DNA from: Methanobacterium_C sp963845285
Lineage (GTDB): Archaea > Methanobacteriota > Methanobacteria > Methanobacteriales > Methanobacteriaceae
Direction: 5' to 3'
NCBI GenBank assembly: GCA_963845285.1
Contig: CAWJRO010000013.1
Location: forward strand, 4,926-68,925
Length of the DNA: 64,000 nt
Of this stretch, positions 1 to 9,927 are shown in pieces. The notes below the pieces were generated by a model that was not told the DNA's origin, ran no database searches, and saw only the letters and a list, made by a program, of their open reading frames with translations. How positions within the stretch are numbered: position 1 is the stretch's first letter; each line of letters opens with the position of its first letter. Both the position numbers and the translations under genes were made by a program.

Positions 1-3000
1 CTGGTAAATATTCAAATTTTAAACCAAATTCTTTTGTTTTGTGGCATGGAGATGGATATATGAGGAGGTTGTTGTTGTAGAACTCCTGGTTTGAGAGGGC
101 AATGAGAGATTCATGCCTGCTTCTGTAATGCCAGCGGAGCATTTTTGTGGGGAAACTGCTCTTGCAAAGGTGCAGTATACTCTCCATATCTGAAAATGAT
201 GCTATTTCGTATTCTTCATCTTCATTGGCACCACTTATAATATCAAAAAATGATGTTGGGGGGAGTTGACGTGTATCTCCCATCACTACGGCCTGTTTAC
301 CCCTTAAAAATGCCCCAATTGCATCTTCAGGCTTAACCTGACTTGCTTCATCGAATATAACAACATCGAAGTTCATGCTCTGAACATTTTTTGGATCGAT
401 GAACTGTGCAATTGAAAGGGGACTCATCATAAAACACGGCTTAATCCTTTGTATTAAACTGCCTGCACGTGATAAAAGTTTTCTTATAGGCATGTGCCCC
501 CTTTTTCGATTGAACTCACCTAAAAGAATTCCTAACTCCGAGTTGGGTGATGCTGCATCGTTTACATTGGGTTTTTCATGGGATAATCTGCTTGCAATCC
601 TTTTACGGTTCAGTTCAATAAGTTTTCTGTCCAAATCGATGAATTTCTCTATTTTATCCTCATGAACATCCCCCATGAAACCGGATAAAACAGAATTTTC
701 TAAAAATGCTTTTCTAAGTAAATCATCTGCAAAATTACCCTTCAAACATGGGATTAAGTCTTCTGGTTCGAGTTTGTCAGCGAGTACCAATTCAATTACA
801 GGGTCTGCTAGTTCATTTGGCTTTTCCTTTAGGACCCGAACTAACTGGGACCATTGCTGAAGTTTTGATGTATTTGATTTGAATAATTCCATCTTTGAAA
901 GAATTTCATCGAATGAAATTCTATTAAAACCACTTTTAAAAGGGGAATCCTTATCCATTTTAATATATTTGTCCAGTTCTTCAAACGTATTTAACAATTT
1001 ATCATGTTCATCGGATATTTTTTGGATAGAACGATTCAAATCACCCAAACCTGTTCGGTTACTTACAATTTCAATGGTTTTTTCGCTTATACTACCCTCT
1101 GATAGAAGTTTTCGCAATGGAGGGATCCGTTCACACATTCCCCTTAAAGATTCTGTGTTACTTTGTTCAGCTACCCAATAGGAACCAAAAAGACTTCTGG
1201 CACTGGGGTTGTGTTCTCTTATTTGATTTCTAAGTTTCTGACATTTCAACACAGCTTCCATGTCGTGAAGAATTTCATCGTCATTTTCAGGGACTTTCAC
1301 CTTATAAAAAACCGAAATATTCTCTTTGGCTTTTTTATAACCTCCTCTAAATGATTTGAATAATTTAGAGGAACTTTCCTTGTATTCTCTGAGAACAGAA
1401 GATACATCCGTATTTAAGATATTTTCATCGAATTTTTGTGTGATATTCATTTGAAACTGTTGAAATTTGTCGATTTTTTCAATTAAGTTGTATGCTTCGA
1501 GGGTTCCGACATCCCATTTTGGATTTAAAAAAATATCTTTATCCACATGTTCGGTGGACATTATAAACTTAGCATTGGATACTGATTCCTGGAGTTCTTC
1601 CAGATTGTTTATTTTTCCAATACCTGAAGTATCTGCCAGATTTTGGATTTCAGATTTAATGGTCGTTACCGAGTTGGTGCATTCATCCGTTAAATAACTA
1701 ATTTCATCCAGATCCACTGGAAATATTGGTTCGGGCATACAATCTTTCCATGGATTGTTTGAAAGTGGTTTAAGATGTTTTACAACTTCACCTATATGTT
1801 CAAGCGTATTAACTGAATCCTGCCACTGCCTTCTGGTGAAATGGTCGGGATTTTTGATTTTGGCCCGTGGAATCTTTCGTCCAATTTCATTGAAATGATC
1901 CAAAGCTTCTTCTTTAAGACCGAAAAGTTTGAATGGGGAAAGTCTGATCTCTCCGAGGGGTTTGTGTAAAATTTCATTGTATCCATCCAATTCTGATTTG
2001 AGTTTTTCAATCTCATTGAACTCCTCATCAAGCAATATTTCAGCTTTTGGAGGGCTGTAAAGTGTTCTTTCAAGTTCATTTAAAACTTCCCTTTTGTTGG
2101 ATTTGCGGCTGTGCAGCTCGAGACAGAAGTCACCAAGACCAACACCATCTAACCGGTCTTTCACAACTTCCAATGCAGCCATTTTTTCACTTACAAAGAG
2201 AACAGTCTTTCCATTGGCCATTAATTCAGCTATAAGATTAACAATGGTCTGGGATTTACCTGTACCTGGAGGTCCTTCAACCACCATGTTTTTACCAGCT
2301 TTTGATTCTTCTATCACAGCTATCTGGGATGAATCAGCATCCACAACATGATAAATATCCTTTGAAGATAACTTTTTGTCAACGTCATCTTCAAAGAATT
2401 CTTCTCCAGCTGAATTGCCTGAAGGGTCGAATATGGATTCTATAATTGGATTTTCTGTGATTTCAACACTTTTCCAGCTTTCAGGATCCAGATCCTTGTA
2501 CATAACAAATTTTGTGAAGCTAAAAAAGCCCATGTGCATTTCATATACAACTTTCCAGTCCTTTTTTGAGGATATTGCACTTTTTATAGATTTAAAATAG
2601 TTATATACACCATTTTTTTCTTCTGGCATCTCAAAATCTGATATTGCTACACCCTGTTCCTGTAATTTAGCTTGAAGTGAGATGTTGGGAATGATATCTT
2701 CTCCAGTCCATTTGAGTTTGAAAGAACCTTTAACTTTTTTTCGCTCGAGTTCAACAGGTATAAGGAGTAATGGGGCTTTTCTTGGTTCTATGACATCAGC
2801 ACTTTCTTTCCATTCCAAAAAACCAATTGCGAGGTAAAGTATGTTGTAACCCTGTTCTTCAAGCATTGATTTTGACTGCTGGTTAAGGTAAAAAAGTCTT
2901 TTTTGAAGTTCTTCTGCCTTCAGATCTGTCTGGAGAAAAGGGTCTTTGTACTTATCTGCAACTTCCAAATTTGGTGATGGCAACTTCCAGAGAGTTGAGG

Positions 3001-3274
3001 TTTCTTTGTCTGTTAACTCTGAATTTTCTGCTTCGTTGAGATTTCCATTTTCATCAATTTCATCTTCTTTATTTTCTGATTTAGGGAGAAACTGCATCTT
3101 TTTCTCTTCTAAAACGAGGAGGTTGTAAATTTCCGTTGGAATTTCATTTATAACTTCAATGGATTTCGTACGGGCTTTGAAATTCAGAAGCTGGTTGCGC
3201 ATTGTTAAATCCAATAAATTTCTTCTTAATGATTCTATTTGCCCCTCAATGTTCAAAACAGCCGGTCCGTCCAT
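1..3274 (-). CDS. DUF4011-type superfamily 1 helicase/ATPase, 3' end outside window
   Basis: At least 1091 residues are read before the window edge, so the C-terminus is missing. The N-terminal part resembles the DUF4011 domain that begins many large Upf1-like SF1 helicases (short motif LLDLTMRNQLLNF near residue 20). A Walker A motif, GPPGTGKSQT, lies about residue 335, followed by a long helical insertion of some 400 residues. The Walker B-like motif VVIFDEASQV and motif III GDTRQLPPT come near residues 1010-1040, then an arginine-rich RWHYRSRH segment. The ATG at the right end begins right where DUF4011 homology starts and gives the residues MDGPAVLN. The gene stands alone, with AT-rich DNA upstream. 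Helicases of this COG1112-like group occur both in unknown cellular roles and in antiviral systems such as Mokosh; the C-terminal domain that would decide this is outside the window. Confidence 0.85.
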   Translation of the reverse strand, partial: MDGPAVLNIEGQIESLRRNLLDLTMRNQLLNFKARTKSIEVINEIPTEIYNLLVLEEKKMQFLPKSENKEDEIDENGNLNEAENSELTDKETSTLWKLPSPNLEVADKYKDPFLQTDLKAEELQKRLFYLNQQSKSMLEEQGYNILYLAIGFLEWKESADVIEPRKAPLLLIPVELERKKVKGSFKLKWTGEDIIPNISLQAKLQEQGVAISDFEMPEEKNGVYNYFKSIKSAISSKKDWKVVYEMHMGFFSFTKFVMYKDLDPESWKSVEITENPIIESIFDPSGNSAGEEFFEDDVDKKLSSKDIYHVVDADSSQIAVIEESKAGKNMVVEGPPGTGKSQTIVNLIAELMANGKTVLFVSEKMAALEVVKDRLDGVGLGDFCLELHSRKSNKREVLNELERTLYSPPKAEILLDEEFNEIEKLKSELDGYNEILHKPLGEIRLSPFKLFGLKEEALDHFNEIGRKIPRAKIKNPDHFTRRQWQDSVNTLEHIGEVVKHLKPLSNNPWKDCMPEPIFPVDLDEISYLTDECTNSVTTIKSEIQNLADTSGIGKINNLEELQESVSNAKFIMSTEHVDKDIFLNPKWDVGTLEAYNLIEKIDKFQQFQMNITQKFDENILNTDVSSVLREYKESSSKLFKSFRGGYKKAKENISVFYKVKVPENDDEILHDMEAVLKCQKLRNQIREHNPSARSLFGSYWVAEQSNTESLRGMCERIPPLRKLLSEGSISEKTIEIVSNRTGLGDLNRSIQKISDEHDKLLNTFEELDKYIKMDKDSPFKSGFNRISFDEILSKMELFKSNTSKLQQWSQLVRVLKEKPNELADPVIELVLADKLEPEDLIPCLKGNFADDLLRKAFLENSVLSGFMGDVHEDKIEKFIDLDRKLIELNRKRIASRLSHEKPNVNDAASPNSELGILLGEFNRKRGHMPIRKLLSRAGSLIQRIKPCFMMSPLSIAQFIDPKNVQSMNFDVVIFDEASQVKPEDAIGAFLRGKQAVVMGDTRQLPPTSFFDIISGANEDEEYEIASFSDMESILHLCKSSFPTKMLRWHYRSRHESLIALSNQEFYNNNLLIYPSPCHKTKEFGLKFEYLP

Positions 3275-3692
3275 TTTTGTGCCTCAAATTTTTATGATAG
3301 TAAAAGTTACCTTTAAAGTTACATTTAAAAATATTCTTAGGAGTATGACATAAATTTTTCTATTACAAACATCTGTTAATTGTTTTAAACATTCTATGTC
3401 TTGAATAATCAGAAAAATATCTGCAAGACCCAAAGAGATGAAAGAATTTCCAAAAAAAATTAGTAATTAATTGATTAAGAATTTAAAATTAGTAAGTAAA
3501 TAAAATGGGAGAGTAATTGGGAATTTAGAATAAAATTGATATAAAGTTTAAAAAATTAAAAAAAAAATTAATTGAAGGGCATTGATTCTTTAAATAAATA
3601 TCTTAAAAATTGAATAAAAAAAACTTGGATAATAACATCTAAAATTACAGCTTAGCTTACAGTTTAAGCAATTCAATTTCAATTCAATTTTT
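3275..3692. other. AT-rich intergenic region, no gene seen
   Basis: This region between the helicase start and the 3' end of the histidine kinase gene is strongly A+T rich, with many A and T runs. I see no convincing open reading frame, RNA gene or repeat in it. It should contain the helicase promoter on its left side. Confidence 0.5.
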
Positions 3693-4747
3693 TTAACTGA
3701 ACTCAACATCCTTAAATGTTATTATGAATTTTGTTTCAACTGTCCTGTCAAGCTCTATTTCGCCGCTGATTTGTTCAGTTAAATTGTTAACAAGGCGCAT
3801 TCCAAGGGATTCTGTGTTTTTGAAGTCAAGATTTTCGGGGAATCCTATTCCATTGTCACTTATAATTAACTTAAACTCATCTTCCTCTGTTGAATGTAAT
3901 TCAATGTGGATTTCACCACTTTTACCATCGGGAAATGCATGTCTCAGTGAGTTGGTTAAAAGTTCGTTTAAGATGAGTCCAAGAGGTATTGAAGTTTCCA
4001 CGTCCAGCATAATATCATCTAGATCCATTATGAGTTTTATAAGCCTAATATCCTCAGTATAAGTGTGATAAAGATCACTTGCAAGGCTTTCCATGTACTC
4101 TTTGAAGTTGATCCTCTTAAGGTCCTGTGATGCATAGAGTTTTTCATGTATTAAAGCCATGGATTTAGCCCGATTCTGGCTTTTCCTGAACATTTCAAGG
4201 GCGTTCTCGTCTTGAATGTACCTTGATTGAAGACTTAAAAGACTTGATATAATGGTGAGATTGTTTTTAACCCGGTGATGTATTTCTTTTATGAGCATTT
4301 CCTTCTCTTTTAACGTTTTTTTAAGTTGGTCTTCCATCTCTTTGCGCTGGGTGATGTTATGAGCTATATGAATACTTCCCAGCACATTGCCCTCATTGTC
4401 CTGGATAGGCGATGCTGTGACTATGAAGTAACCCCCAATATTTTCTTCTTTAAGTTCGGATGTGTGTTCCTGGCCGTCTTGCAGCAGTTTTAAATGTGGA
4501 CAGTTTTTTGGAGGTTTATCTGTGTTGTGGACAACTTCATAACATATATTACCTATGCAGCCTTCCGGTGATCTGTGGAGCTTTTCTGCCATGGCTTTGT
4601 TAACTCTGATTATTCTGTGGTTACTATCAAGTATGGCTATTAAGTCAGGTATGGCATCAAATGTGAGTTCCCAATCATTTTCAGAGCTTAAAAGAGCTTT
4701 TTTGTTTTTTCACAATTACTTGGATCATCTGGAATATCAAGATACAT
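3693..4747 (-). pseudogene. PAS-HisKA_2 sensor histidine kinase, frameshifted near N-terminus
   Basis: The readable 299-residue frame carries the second half of a PAS domain, the phospho-acceptor motif EIHHRVKNN of the HisKA_2 family, then a HATPase_c domain with N box NELLTNSLRHAF, ISDNGIGFPE and SLGMRLVNNL. It would autophosphorylate on histidine in response to an unknown signal sensed by PAS, and being without membrane segments it is likely cytoplasmic. Its first ATG at 4592 is inside the PAS domain: in-frame PAS-like codons (WELTFDAIPDLIAILD) continue upstream to a TGA. A proper start lies at 4747, behind a Shine-Dalgarno AGGAGG, and reads MYLDIPDDPSNCEKTKKLF in another frame. One extra A in the A6-C-A6 tract (4698-4710) would join the two. 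Either the kinase is a recent pseudogene or the tract is a sequencing error. No response regulator is adjacent. Confidence 0.75.
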
Positions 4748-4875
4748 GGGGGTTAATTCCTCCTTTCCTAATTATATTTTTATATTTTTTAGAGGCTTTT
4801 TATACTTATTCATGCACTTTAATGTATCAAAACCGATCTTTGCAGCCTAAAAACATGGATGTTATAAAATAATTC

Positions 4876-5043
4876 TTATAAATATTTTCCATTCATCCAT
4901 TTGACCTCCACCAACTGGGATAGATCCCTGTCAATTGACACAAGATCATCTTTATCTAGCTTGGAGATATCATCTTTACCAACAATTCGAGTTAAGTTAG
5001 CAATTTCCTTTGTGGATACTGTTATAAAATTGGTGAGTTTTTA
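4876..5043 (-). pseudogene. C-terminal remnant resembling an FMN-type glutamate synthase domain protein
   Basis: About 54 codons read KLTNFITVSTKEIANLTRIV, then GKDDISKLDKDDLVSIDRDL and a C-terminal WMNGKYL before a TAA stop. From memory this looks like the extreme C-terminus of archaeal glutamate-synthase-like FMN proteins, which end with a segment of this type after the barrel. It has no start codon: an in-frame TAA lies immediately upstream. I read it as the leftover 3' end of a deleted gene. The family assignment is tentative and the fragment is short. Confidence 0.4.
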
Positions 5044-5083
5044 AACCCCTTCACCTAATTTAAAAAATTAAAAATAAATGTAA

Positions 5084-6856
5084 TCAGATAAATCTTCGTG
5101 GATCCGTTTCAATATCCACAATAACAGGCTTATCAGATTTAAGTGCTTTTTCAACTGCACCGGGAAGTTCATCAGGTGTTTTTACAGTTATTCCAAGACC
5201 CCCACAATTATTTGCATAATCAGCAAAGTTACAGTTATAAAGCTCAGTATTCCAGTTGGGATAATTTTCAACCTTCTGCTCCTGCATAATCATTCCAAGC
5301 TGGCTGTTGTTAAACAAAAATATTTTTACAGGCAGTTTGTATTTTACAGCTGTCATAAATTCAGCCATTACCATGGAAAAACCACCATCACCGGTTATAC
5401 AAATAACCTGTCTTTTAGGGTATACAAGCTGAGCTGCAAGTGCTGCTGGCAGTCCAAATCCCATTGTAGCCAGATATCCTGACATGACCATTTTCTGGGT
5501 CTTTTTCATCCAGAAGTTACGGCCGAACCACCAGCAGTTCTCCCCAATATCAAGAGCAATGACTGCATCGTCTGCAACTTGTTCATTTAGAACCTTAATA
5601 ATGTATTGAGGTCTAATAGGAGTTTTTGATGGATCTGATTCTTCTTCAAAAAGTTCGATCCATGCATCTTTCAATTTAGATATTTCATCAAGGTAACTGT
5701 CGTTATTTTTTTCTTTAACCATATCTGTAAGTTTAGGTATCAACTCAGAACAGTTTCCAAGAAGCGGTATTTCAACAGGGTATCTTCGAGCTATCATCAG
5801 GGGATCTATGTCGATCTGTACGGTTTTTTTCTCAGGTATCTGTGTCATTTCTGAAAATGACGATCCTGCGACTATCAAAAGATCTGTTTTTTCTACAAGG
5901 GCTGTTGAAGCGGTTGAACCTATTCCTCCATGACTTCCAACGTACAATGGATTATACTCATCAACAATCCCTTTTGCCCTGAAAGTTGTGGTTATAGGTG
6001 CTTTTATTTTCTCTGCAAGTTCTAGAAGTTTATCGCCCTGTTCCATTGCACCAAATCCTGCTAAAATTACCGGCCTTTCTGCTTCATTGATTATGTCGGC
6101 GGCTTTTCTCAAGAGGAACTCGGGCTGTGAAACTGCTTGATTAGGCATATTACCTTTAAATGGAATAATTGGTAGATTGCAGGGTAATTTTTGAACATCG
6201 TTAGGAATTCCAAGGTGTGAAACTCCTTTATCAAGAAGTGCATGTTTGATTGCAAGGGTTGTGAGACTTGTTGTCTGGTCTTCTGACATTAAAATTTTAT
6301 TAAAAACAGTTAAAGGTTCAAAAAATGAGTACTGGTCGATTTCCTGGAATGATCCCGGTCCAATAAGCTGTCTTGTAACCATACCAGTTAAAGCAAGAAC
6401 AGGGGAATGATCAAGTTCGGCATCGTAAAGTCCTGTTGCCATATTGGTTGCTCCAGGGCCTGCGATGGTGAGACATGCTGCTATATGTCCTGTAAGCTTC
6501 CCATAGGCTGAGGCCATGAAGGCAGCTGCCTGTTCATGCCTCACCTGTATGTATTTTATTTCATCATTTTTGCGAATGGATTCAAGCACCCCAAGAGAGG
6601 ATGTTCCAGGGATTCCAAATACGTATCTCACACCCCATTCATCCATTTGTTTGACAATTATGTCAGATACAGTTGTTTCTTCACCTTCTGCTTCTGTAAC
6701 TCCTTCACATAATTCTCCTTCACATAAAAAGACAAAAAAGCTTTTTGGAGAATTGCAGACCGGACATCTCCAATCATCTGGTAGTTCATTGAATTTAACC
6801 CCTTCAACATCTTCATCGTATATATGGTTACATACTGTGCATCGATACTTTGCCAT
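5084..6856 (-). CDS. Rubredoxin domain fused to thiamine-pyrophosphate-dependent enzyme (pyruvate oxidase/acetolactate synthase-like)
   Basis: The 590-residue protein begins with a rubredoxin-like domain: two CxxC knuckles at residues 6/9 and 31/34 (CTVC, CPVC) that should hold one iron. From about residue 62 it is a three-domain TPP enzyme. The conserved N-terminal glutamate that activates the cofactor is E108 in RHEQAA, the central domain has the AERPVILAGFGA strand, and the C-terminal part has the TPP/magnesium motif beginning ITGDGGFSM with a downstream NNSQLGM. Closest families are pyruvate oxidase, acetolactate synthase and related decarboxylases; substrate cannot be told from sequence. 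The rubredoxin suggests that electrons are passed to or from the TPP or flavin site. The start is preceded by GGGGGAG. It is cytoplasmic and monocistronic, divergent from the downstream prenyltransferase gene. Confidence 0.85.
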   Translation of the reverse strand: MAKYRCTVCNHIYDEDVEGVKFNELPDDWRCPVCNSPKSFFVFLCEGELCEGVTEAEGEETTVSDIIVKQMDEWGVRYVFGIPGTSSLGVLESIRKNDEIKYIQVRHEQAAAFMASAYGKLTGHIAACLTIAGPGATNMATGLYDAELDHSPVLALTGMVTRQLIGPGSFQEIDQYSFFEPLTVFNKILMSEDQTTSLTTLAIKHALLDKGVSHLGIPNDVQKLPCNLPIIPFKGNMPNQAVSQPEFLLRKAADIINEAERPVILAGFGAMEQGDKLLELAEKIKAPITTTFRAKGIVDEYNPLYVGSHGGIGSTASTALVEKTDLLIVAGSSFSEMTQIPEKKTVQIDIDPLMIARRYPVEIPLLGNCSELIPKLTDMVKEKNNDSYLDEISKLKDAWIELFEEESDPSKTPIRPQYIIKVLNEQVADDAVIALDIGENCWWFGRNFWMKKTQKMVMSGYLATMGFGLPAALAAQLVYPKRQVICITGDGGFSMVMAEFMTAVKYKLPVKIFLFNNSQLGMIMQEQKVENYPNWNTELYNCNFADYANNCGGLGITVKTPDELPGAVEKALKSDKPVIVDIETDPRRFI

Positions 6857-7160
6857 TTAAACTCCCCCATGAACTAGGTAAGACATATCGGAATAATTTC
6901 TCTACTTTTATTATATAATTTTTATTAATAAAATCCTATGTTTTTTTGAGATTAATTACTATAAAATGAAATTTGTATTGTTTTTTCGAAAAAATCAACT
7001 ATTTTCAACAGTTTTTCCAGTTTATCTTTTATTTTTTGGAGGGATTGATTTTAAAAGACTTTTAAGATATTTGAAAAATTACTTAAACAAATTTAAACCA
7101 TCCAAAATTCTAATTACAAAAATTGATAAAAGAGTAAATAAAGATTTAATAGGGAATATC

Positions 7161-7964
7161 ATGATAAAAACTCTTATAAAATCCACCAGAATAACATGGG
7201 CTTCTAAAACAGTTAATATGTATCTTTTAGTTCTTACCTATGCTTATTTTACTCACATAATTATTAAAAACCCTTATGAAATAATTGAAGGTCTTATTTT
7301 AGTTTGTGTACTTTGGGGTGCCCTCTACAGTCTCAACGACCTCACTGATCTTGAAGTTGACAGGAAAGACAGCACAAAAAAAGAAAGGGCTTTTATTCAG
7401 GATAATATTGAAAAAGAATGGATAATGCTGTTTTTTGTGATTTTGGGAGTAATGGTTTTTTTAGTTTCCTTTGCCACCATGAAACTGGAGTTTACTATTA
7501 TACTTGCTTTAATGCTTTTAAACCAGGTTATATACACAGTACCTCCAATTCGCCTTAAAAACACCATACTTGCACCCTTTGCAAGCACAGCCACAAACTC
7601 TGTCTTGAGAATTGCATCATGCTGTGTGTTATTGGACAATATCCTTATGGTTCCACTGAGTGTTTATTTTTTCATGTATATGGCAGGAATGGCCACGTAT
7701 GTAATGTATAAATCAAAGATAGGTCAGGCGAGTATTGTAGGTGTAATAGCTGCGGCGGCTTTGGTTTACTCGTTGTATTATGGATATATGAATTTTGTGC
7801 AGTTTGCAGTAGCTGTTCTGCCGGCTTTTTTAGCAGCAATACCTTTATATTTATCTTTATTTGTGGAAAAAGATAAACTGGTTTATTTAGCAGATGTGCT
7901 TTACCATCAGATTGCAATGGTTTTCTTTATTATCTGTATTTTCTATATTCTGTTTTTGTTTTAA
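7161..7964 (+). CDS. UbiA-family membrane prenyltransferase
   Basis: The product is an integral membrane protein with about eight hydrophobic segments. The first aspartate-rich motif of UbiA enzymes, NDLTDLEVDRKD, follows the second segment, and a weaker second acidic site (LADVLYH) lies near the C-terminus in place of a classical DxxxD. UbiA enzymes transfer a polyprenyl chain to an acceptor; in archaea they make digeranylgeranylglyceryl phosphate or quinone-like and other lipids, and I cannot choose among these. The frame is open upstream to 6966, but those residues are very AT-rich, basic and not UbiA-like. I prefer the internal ATG that starts MIKTLIKSTRITWASK, where the family begins. 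An insertion sequence lies 17 bases past the stop codon. Confidence 0.7.
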   Translation: MIKTLIKSTRITWASKTVNMYLLVLTYAYFTHIIIKNPYEIIEGLILVCVLWGALYSLNDLTDLEVDRKDSTKKERAFIQDNIEKEWIMLFFVILGVMVFLVSFATMKLEFTIILALMLLNQVIYTVPPIRLKNTILAPFASTATNSVLRIASCCVLLDNILMVPLSVYFFMYMAGMATYVMYKSKIGQASIVGVIAAAALVYSLYYGYMNFVQFAVAVLPAFLAAIPLYLSLFVEKDKLVYLADVLYHQIAMVFFIICIFYILFLF

Positions 7965-7980
7965 GTTTGTTTAGTTGTTA

Positions 7981-9927
7981 GAGGCTGTCTAATTATTAGT
8001 TTTTTTCATCCAATTTTTGTTTAAAAAAAGTTGGTAAATGTTGGGCTGATTGTTGTTTGTTTTATTTTGTTGTTCTTTTGTTTTCCTAGTTAGTTTTTTT
8101 GTTTTATTGGATTTATTATTTGTATTTGTCTTATTTTTATTGGTTGAGTTGTTTAGTATGGTTAAATTGTGTGCTATGGATAGTTTAGTTATTTCGTATT
8201 CTGCGTATTGTTTTCCTATGCCTGTAAATGCATTGAAGTTCATATTGTGTTTTATATTGCCTATAGGTGATTCTACTGTGGCTGCTCTTTTTGTGTATTC
8301 TTCCTGGCTTTCTGATCTTTCCATTTTAAGTTTCATTCTCTGCATGGCTTGTTCGTACTTATACGCAGTTATTATTCTTACTTCACGATTTTTAATGCAT
8401 TCATATCTTGATTTGCAATTTCTACAGGCTTGTGTGTTATAATATACTTTTTGACCATTTTTGTATTGATTTTTATATATTAATGTTTGATTTTCTGGGC
8501 ATATATATTCGTCTTTTTCAAAATCATAAATGAAATGATGCTTATGAAACGGATTTAACTGATTATAGTCCTTATTTTTAGATTGTGATGCTTGGTATTT
8601 GTTGGGTATGAATGCGTTGATTTGGTTTTCTTCTAAATAGTTTAATGCTTCACCTGTACCGTAGGCAGAATCCCAACTCATCAATGATTCTTGTAATTGC
8701 TCTAAACCGTATATATCTATCAGATTTTCAACCATGGGCATTAGTTGATTGTGATCTGTAGGAGCATCAGCTATACTTCCGTTTAATATCATTTTTGAGT
8801 CATAATCAACTGCAAATTGAACATTATAAAGTGATTCGTAGACTTTTTTCTTATTTTTGGTAGTGAAACATTCAGGATCTGTCAAATTTACTTTATTACT
8901 CTCACTTTTACGTAACTTTATTTTTATATCTTTTAATTTAGATTCTAATCTTTTATCTCCACTTAATATCCGATTAGCAGATTTTATAACCTTTTTCGTG
9001 ACTTTAGTATATTTATCATCAGTTGAATCTATTAATTCTTCTGTTATGGTCTTTAAATGACAGGAAAATTTCGATGAATCTATTTCATTTTTATCTTGAT
9101 TATTTTTCTTTTTCTCAGCATTTGATTCAATTATATCATTTTTTTCTATTGTATCTTGAATATCCATACTTATTATAGTATTTAAAGCTTCTTTGTAATC
9201 TTTTTCTATGATTAAATGATTTTTATCACCATAAAGTAGGTCTTCATTTTCATCTACTTGAAATCGACGTTTAACGATTTTATCAACTATTTCCAAGTCT
9301 TTTTCTGAAAATAAATTATTCAACGATGCATTAACTTTAAAAGTAAATCCATCACCGGAAATATGCTTAAAAGTCGTAAAACCAAGCTTTTTTCCAGTAG
9401 CAACCAGTTTAAGCAAAGCTTCTTTATATAAATCCACATTTTCTTTCCTAGCATAGCATATAGTCCGAAAATTTGGCGTATCTCCTCCTGCTAAAAAACG
9501 GTAAACATCATTAACCTGTGTCTGTTCCTCTAGCTTCCTTGATGATAAAATACCTTCCCAAGCTCCCATTAAATCAATTTTTAACAAAGCTTTACGATTA
9601 TAAGCCGGTTGGCCTGCCGTTCCTTCAAATTTTGAATGAATCTTACCAAAATCCAAACTTTCAACTAAAAAACATCCATGATTACTTGGAATCTTTGAAA
9701 CCAAATTATTCAGTTCAAAAGACGTTTGATACTGATCATATTTTCTAAGAGCCATGAAAAACCAAATCCTATAAGTTATAACAATAATTATTCCATAATA
9801 AGATATAATCAACCCATTATATAAATATAACTCTCATAACATAGCTAAAAACAAAAAATAACCAAAAAAAATTAAAGAAAAAAACTTAGTAATACAAAAT
9901 GCTTAAAAATAATTATTGCACAGCCTC
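7981..9927. mobile_element. IS1182-like insertion sequence, intact copy
   Basis: The 1947-bp element has imperfect terminal inverted repeats beginning GAGGCTGT on both ends (left GAGGCTGTCTAATTATT; right, read inward, GAGGCTGTGCAATAATTAT). The host DNA outside both ends reads GTTA, consistent with a 4-bp target duplication. It carries one transposase gene on the minus strand filling almost the whole element. Ends and transposase are related to the second element at 16465-18225 but clearly diverged, so these are different members of one family. Insertion is just after the prenyltransferase stop codon and probably harmless. Confidence 0.85.
7989..9755 (-). CDS. IS1182-family DDE transposase
   Basis: The 588-residue protein starts MALRKYDQYQTSFELN, the same MALR opening as the second transposase in this window; the in-frame extension to 9812 lies outside the conserved start and is not chosen. 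Features are the N-terminal DUF772-like domain with GGDTPNFRTICYARKEN, the central SLTDPECFTTKNKK equivalent (NLTDPECF) and AVDYDSKMIL, then SWDSAYGTGEALNYLEE and a C-terminal RAATVESPIGNIKHNMN. A cysteine cluster (CPENQ, CRNCKSRYEC) precedes the last catalytic region. It is full length without frameshifts, so the element may be active. The last 60 residues are a lysine/asparagine-rich tail. Confidence 0.9.
   Translation of the reverse strand: MALRKYDQYQTSFELNNLVSKIPSNHGCFLVESLDFGKIHSKFEGTAGQPAYNRKALLKIDLMGAWEGILSSRKLEEQTQVNDVYRFLAGGDTPNFRTICYARKENVDLYKEALLKLVATGKKLGFTTFKHISGDGFTFKVNASLNNLFSEKDLEIVDKIVKRRFQVDENEDLLYGDKNHLIIEKDYKEALNTIISMDIQDTIEKNDIIESNAEKKKNNQDKNEIDSSKFSCHLKTITEELIDSTDDKYTKVTKKVIKSANRILSGDKRLESKLKDIKIKLRKSESNKVNLTDPECFTTKNKKKVYESLYNVQFAVDYDSKMILNGSIADAPTDHNQLMPMVENLIDIYGLEQLQESLMSWDSAYGTGEALNYLEENQINAFIPNKYQASQSKNKDYNQLNPFHKHHFIYDFEKDEYICPENQTLIYKNQYKNGQKVYYNTQACRNCKSRYECIKNREVRIITAYKYEQAMQRMKLKMERSESQEEYTKRAATVESPIGNIKHNMNFNAFTGIGKQYAEYEITKLSIAHNLTILNNSTNKNKTNTNNKSNKTKKLTRKTKEQQNKTNNNQPNIYQLFLNKNWMKKTNN

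Noticed and set aside
6966..7160. 65-residue N-terminal extension of the UbiA-like protein
   Set aside because: The extension is AT-rich, basic and not UbiA-like; the internal ATG fits the start of the family better, though this is not proven.
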